Of a stretch of DNA of 34,943 bases, positions 11,930 through 20,013 are shown in pieces. The stretch is from Oscillospiraceae bacterium. GTDB taxonomy: Bacteria; Bacillota_A; Clostridia; Oscillospirales; Oscillospiraceae. Every line of letters starts with the position of its first letter. Position 1 is the first letter of the stretch. The notes below the pieces were generated by a model, which worked only from the letters and a program-made list of their open reading frames with translations, did no database searches and was not told the DNA's origin. Position numbers and translations under genes: made by a program. The DNA lies in assembly GCA_021771675.1 (NCBI GenBank), contig JAETOP010000025.1, positions 1 through 34,943 of the forward strand, read 5' to 3'.

Positions 11930-13858
11930 ATGGAAAAGAAACATGGAGGGCCTGCCAGGGTGGCGGCCTGCGAAATGGTCAAGTGGCTGATCAGCTTCTT
12001 GGTGAGCGTTGCCGTTCTGGCCGGATGCGTTGCCCTTTATGATTATGTAAACGCCCCGGTGCCCGGGGAGGTGTTCACCGGCAAGGCCCAGGGCATGTTC
12101 TGCGAGATCGTGGCGGAGGTCACGGTGGCCGACGGCAAAATCGTGGACGTGAAGCTCACCGGCGACGCCGAGACCCCGGAGCTGGGCGGCGTGGTGCTGG
12201 AGCAGATGCCCGGTAAGATTGTGGAGGCCCAGTCCGCCGACGTGGACGGAATGGCCGGCGCCACCGTCACCACCAACGCTGTCAAGGCGGCGGTGAACAA
12301 CGCTCTGGCTCAGGCCGGTCTGGCCCCCGCACCCGAAGCAACCGAGGCTCCCACGGAGGAGACGACGGAGGCCACTACGGAAGCAACCACCGAGGCAACC
12401 ACCGAGGCTGCGACAGAAGCAACCACCGAAGCCGCCACGGAAGCGCCCGCTGCCGGTACGGTTTACACCGGCAAGGCCCAGGGCATGTTCTGCGAGATCG
12501 TGGCGGAGGTCACGGTGGCCGACGGCAAGATCGTGGACGTGAAGCTCACCGGCGACGCCGAGACCCCGGAGCTGGGCGGCGTGGTGCTGGAGCAGATGCC
12601 CGGTAAGATTGTGCAGGCTCAGTCCACCGATGTGGACGGAGTGGCCGGCGCCACCGTCACCACCAACGCCGTCAAGGCGGCGGTGAACGACGCTCTGGCC
12701 CAGGCCGGTTTGGCTCCCGCCGCCGAGGAAGTGACCGAGGCTCCCACCGAGGCTGCCCCCCAGGCCGCTGCCATCATCACGGCGGACGAGTGGGCGGAGA
12801 AGTTCCCGGAGATCACCGCCTCCTACAAGGCCACCGCGGAGAACACCTACACCGTGGACTACCTGGAAACCGACCCCTATCTCGTGAACATCTATGAGGG
12901 CTTTGGCTTTGCCAAGCAGTACGACAGCGCCCGGGGCCACGAGTACAGCCTGGAGGACCTGGCCAATACCGCCCGGCCCCACCCCCTGGCCAACTGCCTG
13001 ACCTGCAAGACCGCCGACTTTACCAAGTTGGTTCAGGATCAGGGCGTCAGCGCCTACAGCCTGGACTTTAACGAGGTCATGGCCTCCATGAACGAGAGCG
13101 TTGGCTGCTACAACTGCCACGCCAACGAGGCCGACTCCGGCAAGCTGGTTGTCACCCACGACTACTTCACCGACAAGCTGGACATGGGCGACATCAGCGC
13201 TGCCACATTGTCCTGCGGCCAGTGCCACATTGAGTATTATTTTGAGCCCGACACCAAGGCCACCAGCATCCCCTATACCAACGTGGCGGAGATGACCCCC
13301 GAGGCCATGCTGGAATACTATGACAATATGGACTTTGCCGACTGGACCCAGCCTTCCACCGGCGCCAAGCTGCTGAAGGCCCAGCATCCGGAAATGGAGA
13401 CCTTCCTGAACGGCAGCTTCCACGCCCAGATGGGCATGAGCTGCGCCTCCTGCCACATGGAGAAAGTGACTGGGGAGAACGGAAGCTACACCAGCCACAA
13501 TCTGGTGAGCCCGCTCTCCAGCCCGGCCATCCTGGACACCTGCGCCGCCTGCCATAAGGATGTGGACATGGCCGAGAAGGTTCACGCCATCCAGGACAAG
13601 GTGACGGCCCGGGAGACCGAGGTGGGCAATGCTCTGTCCGCCTTTAAGGATCAGCTGGCCCAGGCTGTCGCCTCCGGGGAGTACACCGAGGAAGAGCTGG
13701 ACGCCATTCGCCTGGTGTACCGCCACGCCCAGTGGTTCTTTGACTACGAGTATGTGGAAAACAGCGAGGGCGCTCACAACTCCAAGCTGGCCAACGACTG
13801 CCTGGACAAGGCCGCTGCCAAGATTGAAGAGGGAATGCAGCTGTTCCACGCAGCGTAA
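11930..13858 (+). CDS. Membrane-anchored dual FMN-binding domain / NrfA nitrite reductase fusion
   Basis: The 642-aa product has an N-terminal anchor (17-40) containing VLAGC (C33), either a lipobox or part of a membrane helix. Two RnfG/NqrC-type FMN-binding domains follow (about 46-135 and 176-265) with flavinylation motifs DGMAGATVTT (T112) and DGVAGATVTT (T242). A Thr/Glu/Ala linker separates them. Residues 285-642 are a five-heme NrfA: CLTCK (356-360, the Lys-ligated catalytic heme), CYNCH (393), CGQCH (429), CASCH (505), CAACH (538). Catalytic and calcium-site landmarks are present: R349, CHIEYYF, KAQHP (483-487), H498. NrfA reduces nitrite to ammonium with six electrons. No nrfH is present. 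Position after rnfB suggests Rnf as electron source through the flavins. AAGGAGAG supports the start. Confidence 0.93.
   Translation: MEKKHGGPARVAACEMVKWLISFLVSVAVLAGCVALYDYVNAPVPGEVFTGKAQGMFCEIVAEVTVADGKIVDVKLTGDAETPELGGVVLEQMPGKIVEAQSADVDGMAGATVTTNAVKAAVNNALAQAGLAPAPEATEAPTEETTEATTEATTEATTEAATEATTEAATEAPAAGTVYTGKAQGMFCEIVAEVTVADGKIVDVKLTGDAETPELGGVVLEQMPGKIVQAQSTDVDGVAGATVTTNAVKAAVNDALAQAGLAPAAEEVTEAPTEAAPQAAAIITADEWAEKFPEITASYKATAENTYTVDYLETDPYLVNIYEGFGFAKQYDSARGHEYSLEDLANTARPHPLANCLTCKTADFTKLVQDQGVSAYSLDFNEVMASMNESVGCYNCHANEADSGKLVVTHDYFTDKLDMGDISAATLSCGQCHIEYYFEPDTKATSIPYTNVAEMTPEAMLEYYDNMDFADWTQPSTGAKLLKAQHPEMETFLNGSFHAQMGMSCASCHMEKVTGENGSYTSHNLVSPLSSPAILDTCAACHKDVDMAEKVHAIQDKVTARETEVGNALSAFKDQLAQAVASGEYTEEELDAIRLVYRHAQWFFDYEYVENSEGAHNSKLANDCLDKAAAKIEEGMQLFHAA
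12071..12330 (+). repeat. Internal gene duplication, unit 1 (FMN-binding domain)
   Basis: This unit and the one 390 bp downstream are nearly identical at DNA level over about 260 bp, including third codon positions, starting at CACCGGCAAGGCCCAGGGC. This points to a recent tandem duplication or ongoing gene conversion. Confidence 0.9.
12461..12720 (+). repeat. Internal gene duplication, unit 2 (FMN-binding domain)
   Basis: Second copy, offset exactly 390 bp from unit 1. Scattered changes include GAGGCCCAGTCCGCC to CAGGCTCAGTCCACC and AACAACGCT to AACGACGCT. Between the units lies a low-complexity linker rich in ACGGAGGC-type codons (TEATTEAT). Confidence 0.9.
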
Positions 13859-13864
13859 TCGGTC

Positions 13865-14218
13865 ATGAAGATTTCCAATCGTAAGCTCGCCGGGCTGCTG
13901 GCACTGATTCTGGTGCTGGCAGCCGCCGCGGGAGCCGCCGTCTATTTCCTGCTCCCCGGGGGAACCCAGGTGCTGGTCACGGTGAATGGGGTGGAATACG
14001 GAACCTATCCGCTGCACACCGACACCACCGTGGTCATCAGAGCGGCGGAGGGGGACTGGCACAATACCCTGGTGATTGAGGACGGCCGGGCCTGGATGTC
14101 CGAGTCCGACTGCGATAACCAGATTTGCGTCCACACCCCTGCCCTCACAGAGGACACCATCGGCATCATTGTCTGCCTGCCCCATGGCGTTGTGGTGGAG
14201 CTGAAGCAGGCCCAATAA
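13865..14218 (+). CDS. NusG domain II-containing membrane-anchored protein
   Basis: The 117-aa product has an N-terminal helix (8-31) and an extracytoplasmic domain with VTVNGVEYGTYPLHTDTTVV, WMSESDCDNQICVHTP and GIIVCLPHGVVVEL, the pattern of small NusG domain II-like proteins often found near rnf and transporter genes in Firmicutes. It is not a transcription factor. The conserved Cys pair (CDNQIC) and the terminal Cys may be redox-active. It starts 6 bp after the cytochrome stop, so it is probably translationally coupled. Role unknown; an accessory of the extracellular redox chain is a reasonable guess. Confidence 0.8.
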   Translation: MKISNRKLAGLLALILVLAAAAGAAVYFLLPGGTQVLVTVNGVEYGTYPLHTDTTVVIRAAEGDWHNTLVIEDGRAWMSESDCDNQICVHTPALTEDTIGIIVCLPHGVVVELKQAQ

Positions 14219-14322
14219 TCACTGCCTCCTTCCCCAATTGGGAAGGGGGTAAAAGTGAACGATGAAAAGGGTGTCTTCCTTTTTCGGCGTTCCTTTCGCA
14301 AGAGAATCCGGGAGGTTTTTCC
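14219..14322 (+). promoter_or_regulatory. Intercistronic leader with hairpin before resB
   Basis: CCTTCCCCAATTGGGAAGG forms an 8-bp stem (about 14229-14247) without a T-run. It may attenuate or protect the mRNA between the reductase and the maturation genes. A weak second promoter cannot be excluded. Confidence 0.35.
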
Positions 14323-15573
14323 ATGAGGGAAATCAAAAAAGGACTGAAATTTCTGTCGTCCATGGCCTTTGCCCTGGTGATTCTGGGGCTGTTTGTGCTG
14401 GTGTGCATTGCCGGAAGCGTGATTCCCCAGGGGGAAATCCAGGCGGTGTATGAAAGCGCCTACCCCGGGTGGAGCGGGCTGATTCTGGGCATGGGGCTGG
14501 ACGATGTGTTCCACAGCTGGTGGTTCATCCTCCTGACGCTGCTGCTCTGCGGCAATTTGCTGGGGTGCAATCTGGTGCGCGTTTCTCCCCTGGTGAACAA
14601 AATGAAGGCCAAAACCCGCCCCCTGCCCACCGGCGAGGAGGGGATGCACTTTCACGGCGACCCGGAGAAGCTTCTGAAGGAAATGGGCTTTTCAAAATGG
14701 GAGGCCATGGAGGGCGGCCGCTATGCCATCCGGAATAAGATCGGCTTCTGGGGGGCCTGGCTCACCCATCTGGGCATCTTTGTGATCATTCTGGGCTTTG
14801 CCCTGGGCCAGATATTTACCGTGAACTACTCTGTGTTCGGTGTCCCCGGGGAGGAAAAGCCCATCGGGGATACGGGGCTGCTGCTTTCCATCGACGATTT
14901 CTCCATTGAACTCCGCCCGGATGATACGGTGGAGCAGTATACCGCCTCCCTGACCCTGAAAAATCCGGACAGCGGGGAGCAGTGGAGCGGCCAGACCCAG
15001 GTGAATCACCCCTGGGACGCCGGCGGCCTCCGGTTCTACCAGAATTCCACCGGCTGGGCGGCGGACATGGCCGTCTACCGGGGGGAGGAGCTGATCCAGA
15101 CCGACACCCTCTGCGCCGGGGAATACCGGCCGGTGGAGGGGCAGCCGGAGCTGATTGTGATGCTGCGGGCCTTCTACCCGGACTACACCCAGGATGAAGA
15201 CGGAATGCCCACCTCCGCCTCCGGGCAGGTGGTGGACCCTGGGTATCTGTATATGCTCTATTACAAGGGGGAGCTTCTGGGAATGAATGTGCTCTGCGCC
15301 GGGGAGAAAATCACCGTGTCGGACTACACCATTCTCTTTGCCAATCCCCGGAGCTACACCCTGATTCAGATCAAGCACGACCCCTTCACCTGGCTGGCCG
15401 GGGCAGGCGGGCTGCTGCTGCTTGCCGCGCTGTTCGTGGCCTTCTATCTGCGGACGGAGGAGCTCTGGCTGGTGCCGGAGGGGGAGGATTGGCGTGTCTT
15501 TGGCCGCAGCCGGAAGGGAAGCCTGATGTTCCGGGAGAAGCTGGCCGCGAAACTTGAGGAGGGAAGCAAATGA
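14323..15573 (+). CDS. resB: Cytochrome c biogenesis protein ResB
   Basis: The 416-aa product begins with FLSSMAFALVILGLFVLVC (helix 1) and AGSVIPQGE. The second helix is HSWWFILLTLLLCGNLLGCN, a third helix AHLGIFVIILG-like at about 147-165, a large extracytoplasmic domain (about 170-345), and a last helix near LAGAGGLLLLAALFVAFYL. This is the ResB/Ccs1 architecture. With CcsA it forms the System II haem-lyase that attaches haem to CXXCH motifs outside the membrane. GGGAGG lies about 9 nt before ATG 14323. It overlaps ccsA by 4 bp and presumably serves the NrfA fusion upstream. Confidence 0.92.
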   Translation: MREIKKGLKFLSSMAFALVILGLFVLVCIAGSVIPQGEIQAVYESAYPGWSGLILGMGLDDVFHSWWFILLTLLLCGNLLGCNLVRVSPLVNKMKAKTRPLPTGEEGMHFHGDPEKLLKEMGFSKWEAMEGGRYAIRNKIGFWGAWLTHLGIFVIILGFALGQIFTVNYSVFGVPGEEKPIGDTGLLLSIDDFSIELRPDDTVEQYTASLTLKNPDSGEQWSGQTQVNHPWDAGGLRFYQNSTGWAADMAVYRGEELIQTDTLCAGEYRPVEGQPELIVMLRAFYPDYTQDEDGMPTSASGQVVDPGYLYMLYYKGELLGMNVLCAGEKITVSDYTILFANPRSYTLIQIKHDPFTWLAGAGGLLLLAALFVAFYLRTEELWLVPEGEDWRVFGRSRKGSLMFREKLAAKLEEGSK

Positions 15574-16391
15574 ATTTCCTGCTGGTGGAGAAAATCTTCT
15601 TTTATGCCGCTTTTGCCCTGTATGCCGGGGCAATGGCCCTGTTCTTCCTGTTCTTTGCCCTGAAAAGCGAAAAGGCGGGGAAGTACGCCAATGCGCTGAT
15701 GACGGCGGCCTTCGTCTTCCACACCCTGGCCCTGGCGGCCCGGAGCATTGAGGCGGGACGCCTGCCCCTGACCAATCAGTATGAATTTGCCTCCAGCTTT
15801 GCCTGGGGCGTGTGCCTGTGCTACCTGGTGTTCCAGTGGCGGTTTCATTTCCGGGCCATGGGCGCCTTTGCCGCCCCGGTGATCCTGGTCATCATCGCCT
15901 ACGCCGCGTTGCAGAATAAGCAGGTTCGGGAGCTGATGCCGGCCCTTCGCAGCGGCTGGCTGGTCCTGCACGTGTCCACCGCCATCATCTCCTATGGCTC
16001 CTTTGGCATCAGCTGCGCGGTGTCCGCCATGTTTCTGCTCCGGGAGAAAATGTCCGCCTCGGAGTTCTGGCAGAAGAATGTGCCCGACGGGAAGAAGCTG
16101 GACTTCATCAGCTACCGGGCGGTGTCCCTGGGCTTCCTGTTTTTGACCATGGTGCTCATCACCGGGGCCATCTGGGCGGAGCAGGCCTGGGGCAGCTATT
16201 GGAGCTGGGACCCCAAGGAGACCTGGGCCCTGATCACCTGGTTTATCTATGCCATCTATCTGCATCTGCGAATCTCCCGGGGCTGGAAGGGCAAAAGCGC
16301 CGCCATCTTTGCCGTCATCGGCTTTGTCTGCGTGGTGTTCACCTACATCGGCGTCAACACCCTGCTCCCCGGAATTCACAGCTATGCGTGA
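15570..16391 (+). CDS. ccsA: Cytochrome c biogenesis protein CcsA
   Basis: The 273-aa multi-helix membrane protein carries the tryptophan-rich WWD motif WGSYWSWDPKETWALITW (about 206-223), the haem-handling signature, and conserved His residues in HVSTAIISYGSFG and in the C-terminal NTLLPGIHSYA. It partners ResB in System II. One CcsA must cope with the unusual CLTCK site of NrfA; some bacteria use a dedicated homologue (NrfI) for that, and which type this is cannot be told by eye. It is last in the operon, followed by a hairpin terminator. Confidence 0.93.
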   Translation: MNFLLVEKIFFYAAFALYAGAMALFFLFFALKSEKAGKYANALMTAAFVFHTLALAARSIEAGRLPLTNQYEFASSFAWGVCLCYLVFQWRFHFRAMGAFAAPVILVIIAYAALQNKQVRELMPALRSGWLVLHVSTAIISYGSFGISCAVSAMFLLREKMSASEFWQKNVPDGKKLDFISYRAVSLGFLFLTMVLITGAIWAEQAWGSYWSWDPKETWALITWFIYAIYLHLRISRGWKGKSAAIFAVIGFVCVVFTYIGVNTLLPGIHSYA

Positions 16392-16427
16392 GAAAACCTT
16401 TTCCACCTGACAAGTACATAGAAAAAT

Positions 16428-16462
16428 GCCTTGGAAGGAATGATTCCCTCCAAGGCGTTTTG
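16428..16462 (+). terminator. Terminator of the rnf-nrf-ccs operon
   Basis: GCCTTGGA / TCCAAGGC arms (16428-16435, 16448-16455) followed by GTTTTGC, 37 bp after the ccsA stop. Confidence 0.75.
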
Positions 16463-16486
16463 CTATTCTGGGTGAAATGAGAAATG

Positions 16487-16644
16487 ATACTAGGCTTTGA
16501 TTAAAAGTTCACAAAGATTTCCGAGGATGATTTGCGTAAAACAAGGCGGAGGATGCAGCTGGGCTGACGCCCAGCAAAGACGACAACGCTGTTTTACACA
16601 AATCAGACCGGAAAGATTGTGAGGTTTTAATCAAAGGATAGTAT
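16487..16644. repeat. 158-bp near-perfect palindromic element
   Basis: The left arm ATACTAGGCTTTGATTAAAA and right arm end AATCAAAGGATAGTAT pair over roughly 75 bp with scattered mismatches. The apex is GCTGGGC-TGAC-GCCCAGC (16558-16575). It encodes nothing. This is the shape of a small non-autonomous palindromic element or dispersed repeat. Confidence 0.75.
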
Positions 16645-16655
16645 TAATGGGATGC

Positions 16656-16736
16656 CCGTAGGGGCCGGTCTTGACTGGCCCGCTGGGGATGTCCCCAATT
16701 TGGAGGCAGCGGGCGAGTCAAGACCCGGGGCTACGG
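16656..16736. repeat. Second palindrome, possible uxaA terminator
   Basis: CCGTAGGGGCCGGTCTTGAC and GTCAAGACCCGGGGCTACGG pair, with inner GCCCGCTG / CAGCGGGC. It lies 19 bp past the uxaA stop codon on the minus strand and could end that transcript, though no T-run is seen. The sequence style is that of dispersed intergenic repeats. Confidence 0.6.
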
Positions 16737-16754
16737 AGGGCGGCGAATTGCGGA

Positions 16755-18227
16755 CTACAGCACCACGCCGTCTTTGAAGATGGAGATTTCCCGGAAGCCC
16801 TTTTCCTCGGCACGGGTCCTCTTGCCGGAGGCCACCTCCAGCACCAGAGCCATCAGATCTTGGGCCGCCTCGTCCAGGGTGCGGCTGCCATCGGCCACCA
16901 CGCCGGCGTTGAAGTCGATCCAGCCCCGCTTTTTCTGAGCCAGGGGGGTGTTGGTGGCCAGCTTCATAGTGGGAGCGGGAGCGCCGAAGGGGGTGCCCCG
17001 CCCGGTGGTGAAGAGAATCAGATGGGCGCCCGCGGCGGTGAGGGCGGTGGAGGACACCAGATCATTCCCCGGGCCGTAGAGCATGTTCAGCCCCTTGGTG
17101 ACAACCTGGTCGCCGTAGCCGATCACATCCATGATGGGGGCGGAGCCGCCCTTCTGCACACAGCCGCAGGACTTGTCCTCCAATGTGGTGATGCCGCCGG
17201 CCTTGTTGCCGGGGCTGGGATTTTCGTAGACTACCTCGTTGTGCCGGAGGAAATACTCCTTGAAGCCGTTGATCATGTTCACGGCCTTGTGAAAAACTGC
17301 CTCACTGGCGCAGCGGTCCATGAGGAAGCCCTCCGCGCCGAACATCTCCGGCACCTCGGTGAGCACCGTGGAGCCCCCCTGGGCCACCAGAAGGTCGGAA
17401 AACCTTCCCACGGTGGGATTGGCGGTGATGCCGGAAAGGCCGTCGGAGCCGCCGCATTTCATGCCCACCACCAGCTCCGAGGCCGGGATGGGCTCCCGGT
17501 GAAACTCGCCGGCGTAGGCCGCCAGCTGGGCGAGGATTTCCCGGCCCGCCGCCATTTCGTCCTCCACCTGCTGGCAGGTGAGGAATTTCACCCGGTTTTC
17601 GTCATAGGCTCCCAGCTCCTGCACAAACTGCTCATGGGTCAGGTTTTCGCAGCCCAGGCTCAGCACCAGCACGGCCCCCGCATTGGGATGCCGGGTCAGG
17701 GCGGCCAGCAGCTTCCGGGTCTGGGCATGGTCGGCCCCGGTCTGGGAGCAGCCGAAGGGATGGGGGAAGGTGTAGAGCCCGTCGATGGTGCCGGTGACCA
17801 AATCCTGGTTCTGCTTTACCAGGGCCTTGGCCACGTCGTTGACACAGCCCACGGTGGGGATGATCCAAATCTCGTTGCGGATGCCCACCTGGCCGTTTTT
17901 CCGCCGGAAGCCCTGGAAGGTGGCGCAGGGCAGGGGAGCGGGGGGATTGAGCTTGGGATGATAGCTGTATTCCAGCTGGCCGGAGAGATTGGTCTTCATG
18001 TTGTGGGTGTGGACCCACTCGCCCGGGGCGATGGGGCAGGTGGCGTGGCCGATGGGGAAGCCGTATTTCACCACCTGGTCGTTTTCGGCCAGGCCGTTCA
18101 GCGCCATTTTGTGGCCCTGGGGAATGTCCGTTTTGGCGGCGACCCCTTCAAACACCGTCCCGGTGGGGATGGGCTTCAGGGCCACGGCCACATTGTCCTT
18201 CGGGTGGATGTGGATGAATTCACTCAT
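16755..18227 (-). CDS. uxaA: Altronate dehydratase
   Basis: The 490-aa product has the UxaA two-part structure: an N-terminal SAF domain (about 1-95; IHPKDNVAVALKPIPTG, HKMALNGLAENDQVVKYGFP) and a catalytic part with FRRKNGQVGIRNEIWIIPTV, NPTVGRFSDLLVAQGGSTVL, MKCGGSDGLSGITANP and ILFTTGRGTPFG. It dehydrates D-altronate to 2-keto-3-deoxygluconate in galacturonate breakdown, with Fe or Mn as cofactor. AGGAGG is 7 nt before ATG 18227. It follows uxaB by 14 bp in the same operon. Confidence 0.95.
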   Translation of the reverse strand: MSEFIHIHPKDNVAVALKPIPTGTVFEGVAAKTDIPQGHKMALNGLAENDQVVKYGFPIGHATCPIAPGEWVHTHNMKTNLSGQLEYSYHPKLNPPAPLPCATFQGFRRKNGQVGIRNEIWIIPTVGCVNDVAKALVKQNQDLVTGTIDGLYTFPHPFGCSQTGADHAQTRKLLAALTRHPNAGAVLVLSLGCENLTHEQFVQELGAYDENRVKFLTCQQVEDEMAAGREILAQLAAYAGEFHREPIPASELVVGMKCGGSDGLSGITANPTVGRFSDLLVAQGGSTVLTEVPEMFGAEGFLMDRCASEAVFHKAVNMINGFKEYFLRHNEVVYENPSPGNKAGGITTLEDKSCGCVQKGGSAPIMDVIGYGDQVVTKGLNMLYGPGNDLVSSTALTAAGAHLILFTTGRGTPFGAPAPTMKLATNTPLAQKKRGWIDFNAGVVADGSRTLDEAAQDLMALVLEVASGKRTRAEEKGFREISIFKDGVVL

Positions 18228-18241
18228 ATGGAATCCTCCTC

Positions 18242-19750
18242 TTACAGGCAGGAGGCGAAGGCAGCCAGTGCCCCCTGGGTGCGGATGGCGGTGAGGTTTT
18301 CGATGGTGGCGGCCTCAAAGCCCGGCACCTGGGTCAGGTCACGGCCCCACATCTGCTCATTGGTCATGACGGCGTGAACCAGGGCGGGGACATCGTCGGA
18401 GCGGTGGTCATAGTAGAATTCCAGCACCCAGCGGTCGTCGGAGCAGCCGTAGGTGTTGCCCTTGGGACGGCGGCAGACCAGAGCCTTGTCTGTCAGCTCC
18501 TGAATGTCCGTGGTGTAGAAGGCGATGTAGGCGGCGAAGCTCATGGTGATGCACCTGGGGAGCGCTCCGTTTTTCTCCACACAGTCCAGGAAGGTGGGCA
18601 TCACCCGGGCCCGCCACTTGGAGGTGGAGTTCAGGGAGATGCTCATGAGCTCATGGTCCACAAAGGGGTTGTCGAACCGATCCTGGACGGCGGCGGCAAA
18701 GTCCTCCAAGTCCTTTTTGTCCAGGGGCAGGGTGGGAATCACTTCCTCATAGAGCATTTTGTTCATAAAGCCCCGGATGGCGTCGCAGTGCATGGCGTCC
18801 CGGACGATGTCGTAGCCTGCCAGGTATGCCCCCAGCACAAAGCCGGTGTGGGCGCCGTTGAGGATGCGAACCTTCCGCTTCTTGTAGGGCACCACGTCCG
18901 GCACCACGGGGCAGTTCAGCCCGGCGGCCTTGAAGGGCAGCTTGTCCTCCAGCCAGGCGGGGCCCTCGATGTTCCACACGCCGAACACCTCGCCCACGTC
19001 GATCACCTGGTCGATGTAGCCGTTTTCCGCTTCCAGGCGGCTGAGCTCCACTGCGTCCTTGATGCCGCCGGGGACGATCCGGTCCACCAGGGTGGAGCAG
19101 AAGGTGCACTCTTTGTTGACATAATTCTGGAAGCCCTCGTCAAGGCCCCACAGCCCGATGTACTGGTTTACGCAGCGAAGCAGCTCCTTGCCGTTGTTGT
19201 CGATCAGCTCGCAGGGCAGGATGATAAGGCCGCTTTTTCCCGCCTGGAAGCGGCGGTAGAGCACCTGGGTCAGCTTGCCGGGGAAGCTGGAGCAGGGGGT
19301 GTCGGTAAGGCGGCAGGAGTCGTCGAACACAATGCCCGCCTCGGTGGTATTGGAGACCACATATTCCAGGTCGTCGGACTCCGCCAGCTCCATCAGGGCC
19401 TGGAAATCCGCCTGGGAGTCGGTGGGGTTCAGGCACCGGGAGACGGAGGAGATCACCCGCTTCCGGTCGATCTTTTCTCCGGCCACGTTGCCCCGGAGGT
19501 ACAGGGTGTAGAGCCCCTGCTGCTGGTTCAGCAGCTCCACCTGGGTCTGCCGGCCGTGGCTGCCCCGGGGCTTCACCAGAACACATTTGCCGTTCCAGCC
19601 CGCCTTTTCGTTGGCCACATCGAACCAATAGTTGACAAAGGCCCGGAGAAAATTGCCCTCGCCGAATTGGAGCACCTTCTCGGGAGCGTTTTCCAGGATG
19701 TACCCCCGGTAGCCGGATGCTTTCAGAACTGAATAATTTAATCTTTCCAT
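18242..19750 (-). CDS. uxaB: Tagaturonate reductase (altronate oxidoreductase)
   Basis: The 502-aa product belongs to the mannitol dehydrogenase/UxaB family: VLQFGEGNFLRAFVNYWFD (Rossmann entry), VVSNTTEAGIVFD, LPCELIDNNG, KVRILNGAHTGFVLGAYLAG and the CMSISLNSTSKWRARVMP-like segment near 390. It reduces tagaturonate to altronate with NADH. The start has GGAGG 7 nt upstream. uxaC (glucuronate/galacturonate isomerase) is not in the window. Minus-strand TATAAT near 19818 lacks a good -35, suggesting activator control. Confidence 0.93.
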   Translation of the reverse strand: MERLNYSVLKASGYRGYILENAPEKVLQFGEGNFLRAFVNYWFDVANEKAGWNGKCVLVKPRGSHGRQTQVELLNQQQGLYTLYLRGNVAGEKIDRKRVISSVSRCLNPTDSQADFQALMELAESDDLEYVVSNTTEAGIVFDDSCRLTDTPCSSFPGKLTQVLYRRFQAGKSGLIILPCELIDNNGKELLRCVNQYIGLWGLDEGFQNYVNKECTFCSTLVDRIVPGGIKDAVELSRLEAENGYIDQVIDVGEVFGVWNIEGPAWLEDKLPFKAAGLNCPVVPDVVPYKKRKVRILNGAHTGFVLGAYLAGYDIVRDAMHCDAIRGFMNKMLYEEVIPTLPLDKKDLEDFAAAVQDRFDNPFVDHELMSISLNSTSKWRARVMPTFLDCVEKNGALPRCITMSFAAYIAFYTTDIQELTDKALVCRRPKGNTYGCSDDRWVLEFYYDHRSDDVPALVHAVMTNEQMWGRDLTQVPGFEAATIENLTAIRTQGALAAFASCL

Positions 19751-19954
19751 GGTAGTCCTCCATTGCGGAATGTTTATGGTTTGCTCCCCTGGGGAGCCGG
19801 GATGGATAAGAATATTATAATCGAAAACAGCGGGGAAGGGAATATTAGATTTTTATTTTCCTCTAAATGCTTATCGGGTTAGCTCAGCTTCTTTGGTAAA
19901 ATTCTGGACAGAAAGTGCAGATAGGGGAGAATGAATAATGAAATTGGAAACCCG

Positions 19955-19983
19955 TTGACAAACGGAGAATGGCTTTTTATACT
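19955..19983 (+). promoter_or_regulatory. Promoter of the TIM-barrel isomerase gene
   Basis: TTGACA (19955-19960), 17 bp, TATACT (19978-19983). It predicts a start near 19990, about 24 nt before the ATG. Confidence 0.8.
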
Positions 19984-20013
19984 GGAGAAAAAACGCTGAA
20001 AGGGGATTTTTGT

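Noticed and set aside
12330..12460. TEAT-rich linker as a possible tandem repeat or assembly error
   Set aside because: The codons vary and the frame is kept across the region, so it reads as a flexible protein linker.
11417..14215. 932-aa open frame on the minus strand across rnfB, the NrfA fusion and the NusG-domain gene
   Set aside because: It is a shadow of GC-rich genes on the other strand, with Gly/His/Leu-rich low-complexity text, no ribosome site and no domain.
16671..19732. Long plus-strand frames opposite uxaA and uxaB
   Set aside because: The minus-strand UxaA and UxaB motifs are complete; the plus frames have no family features.
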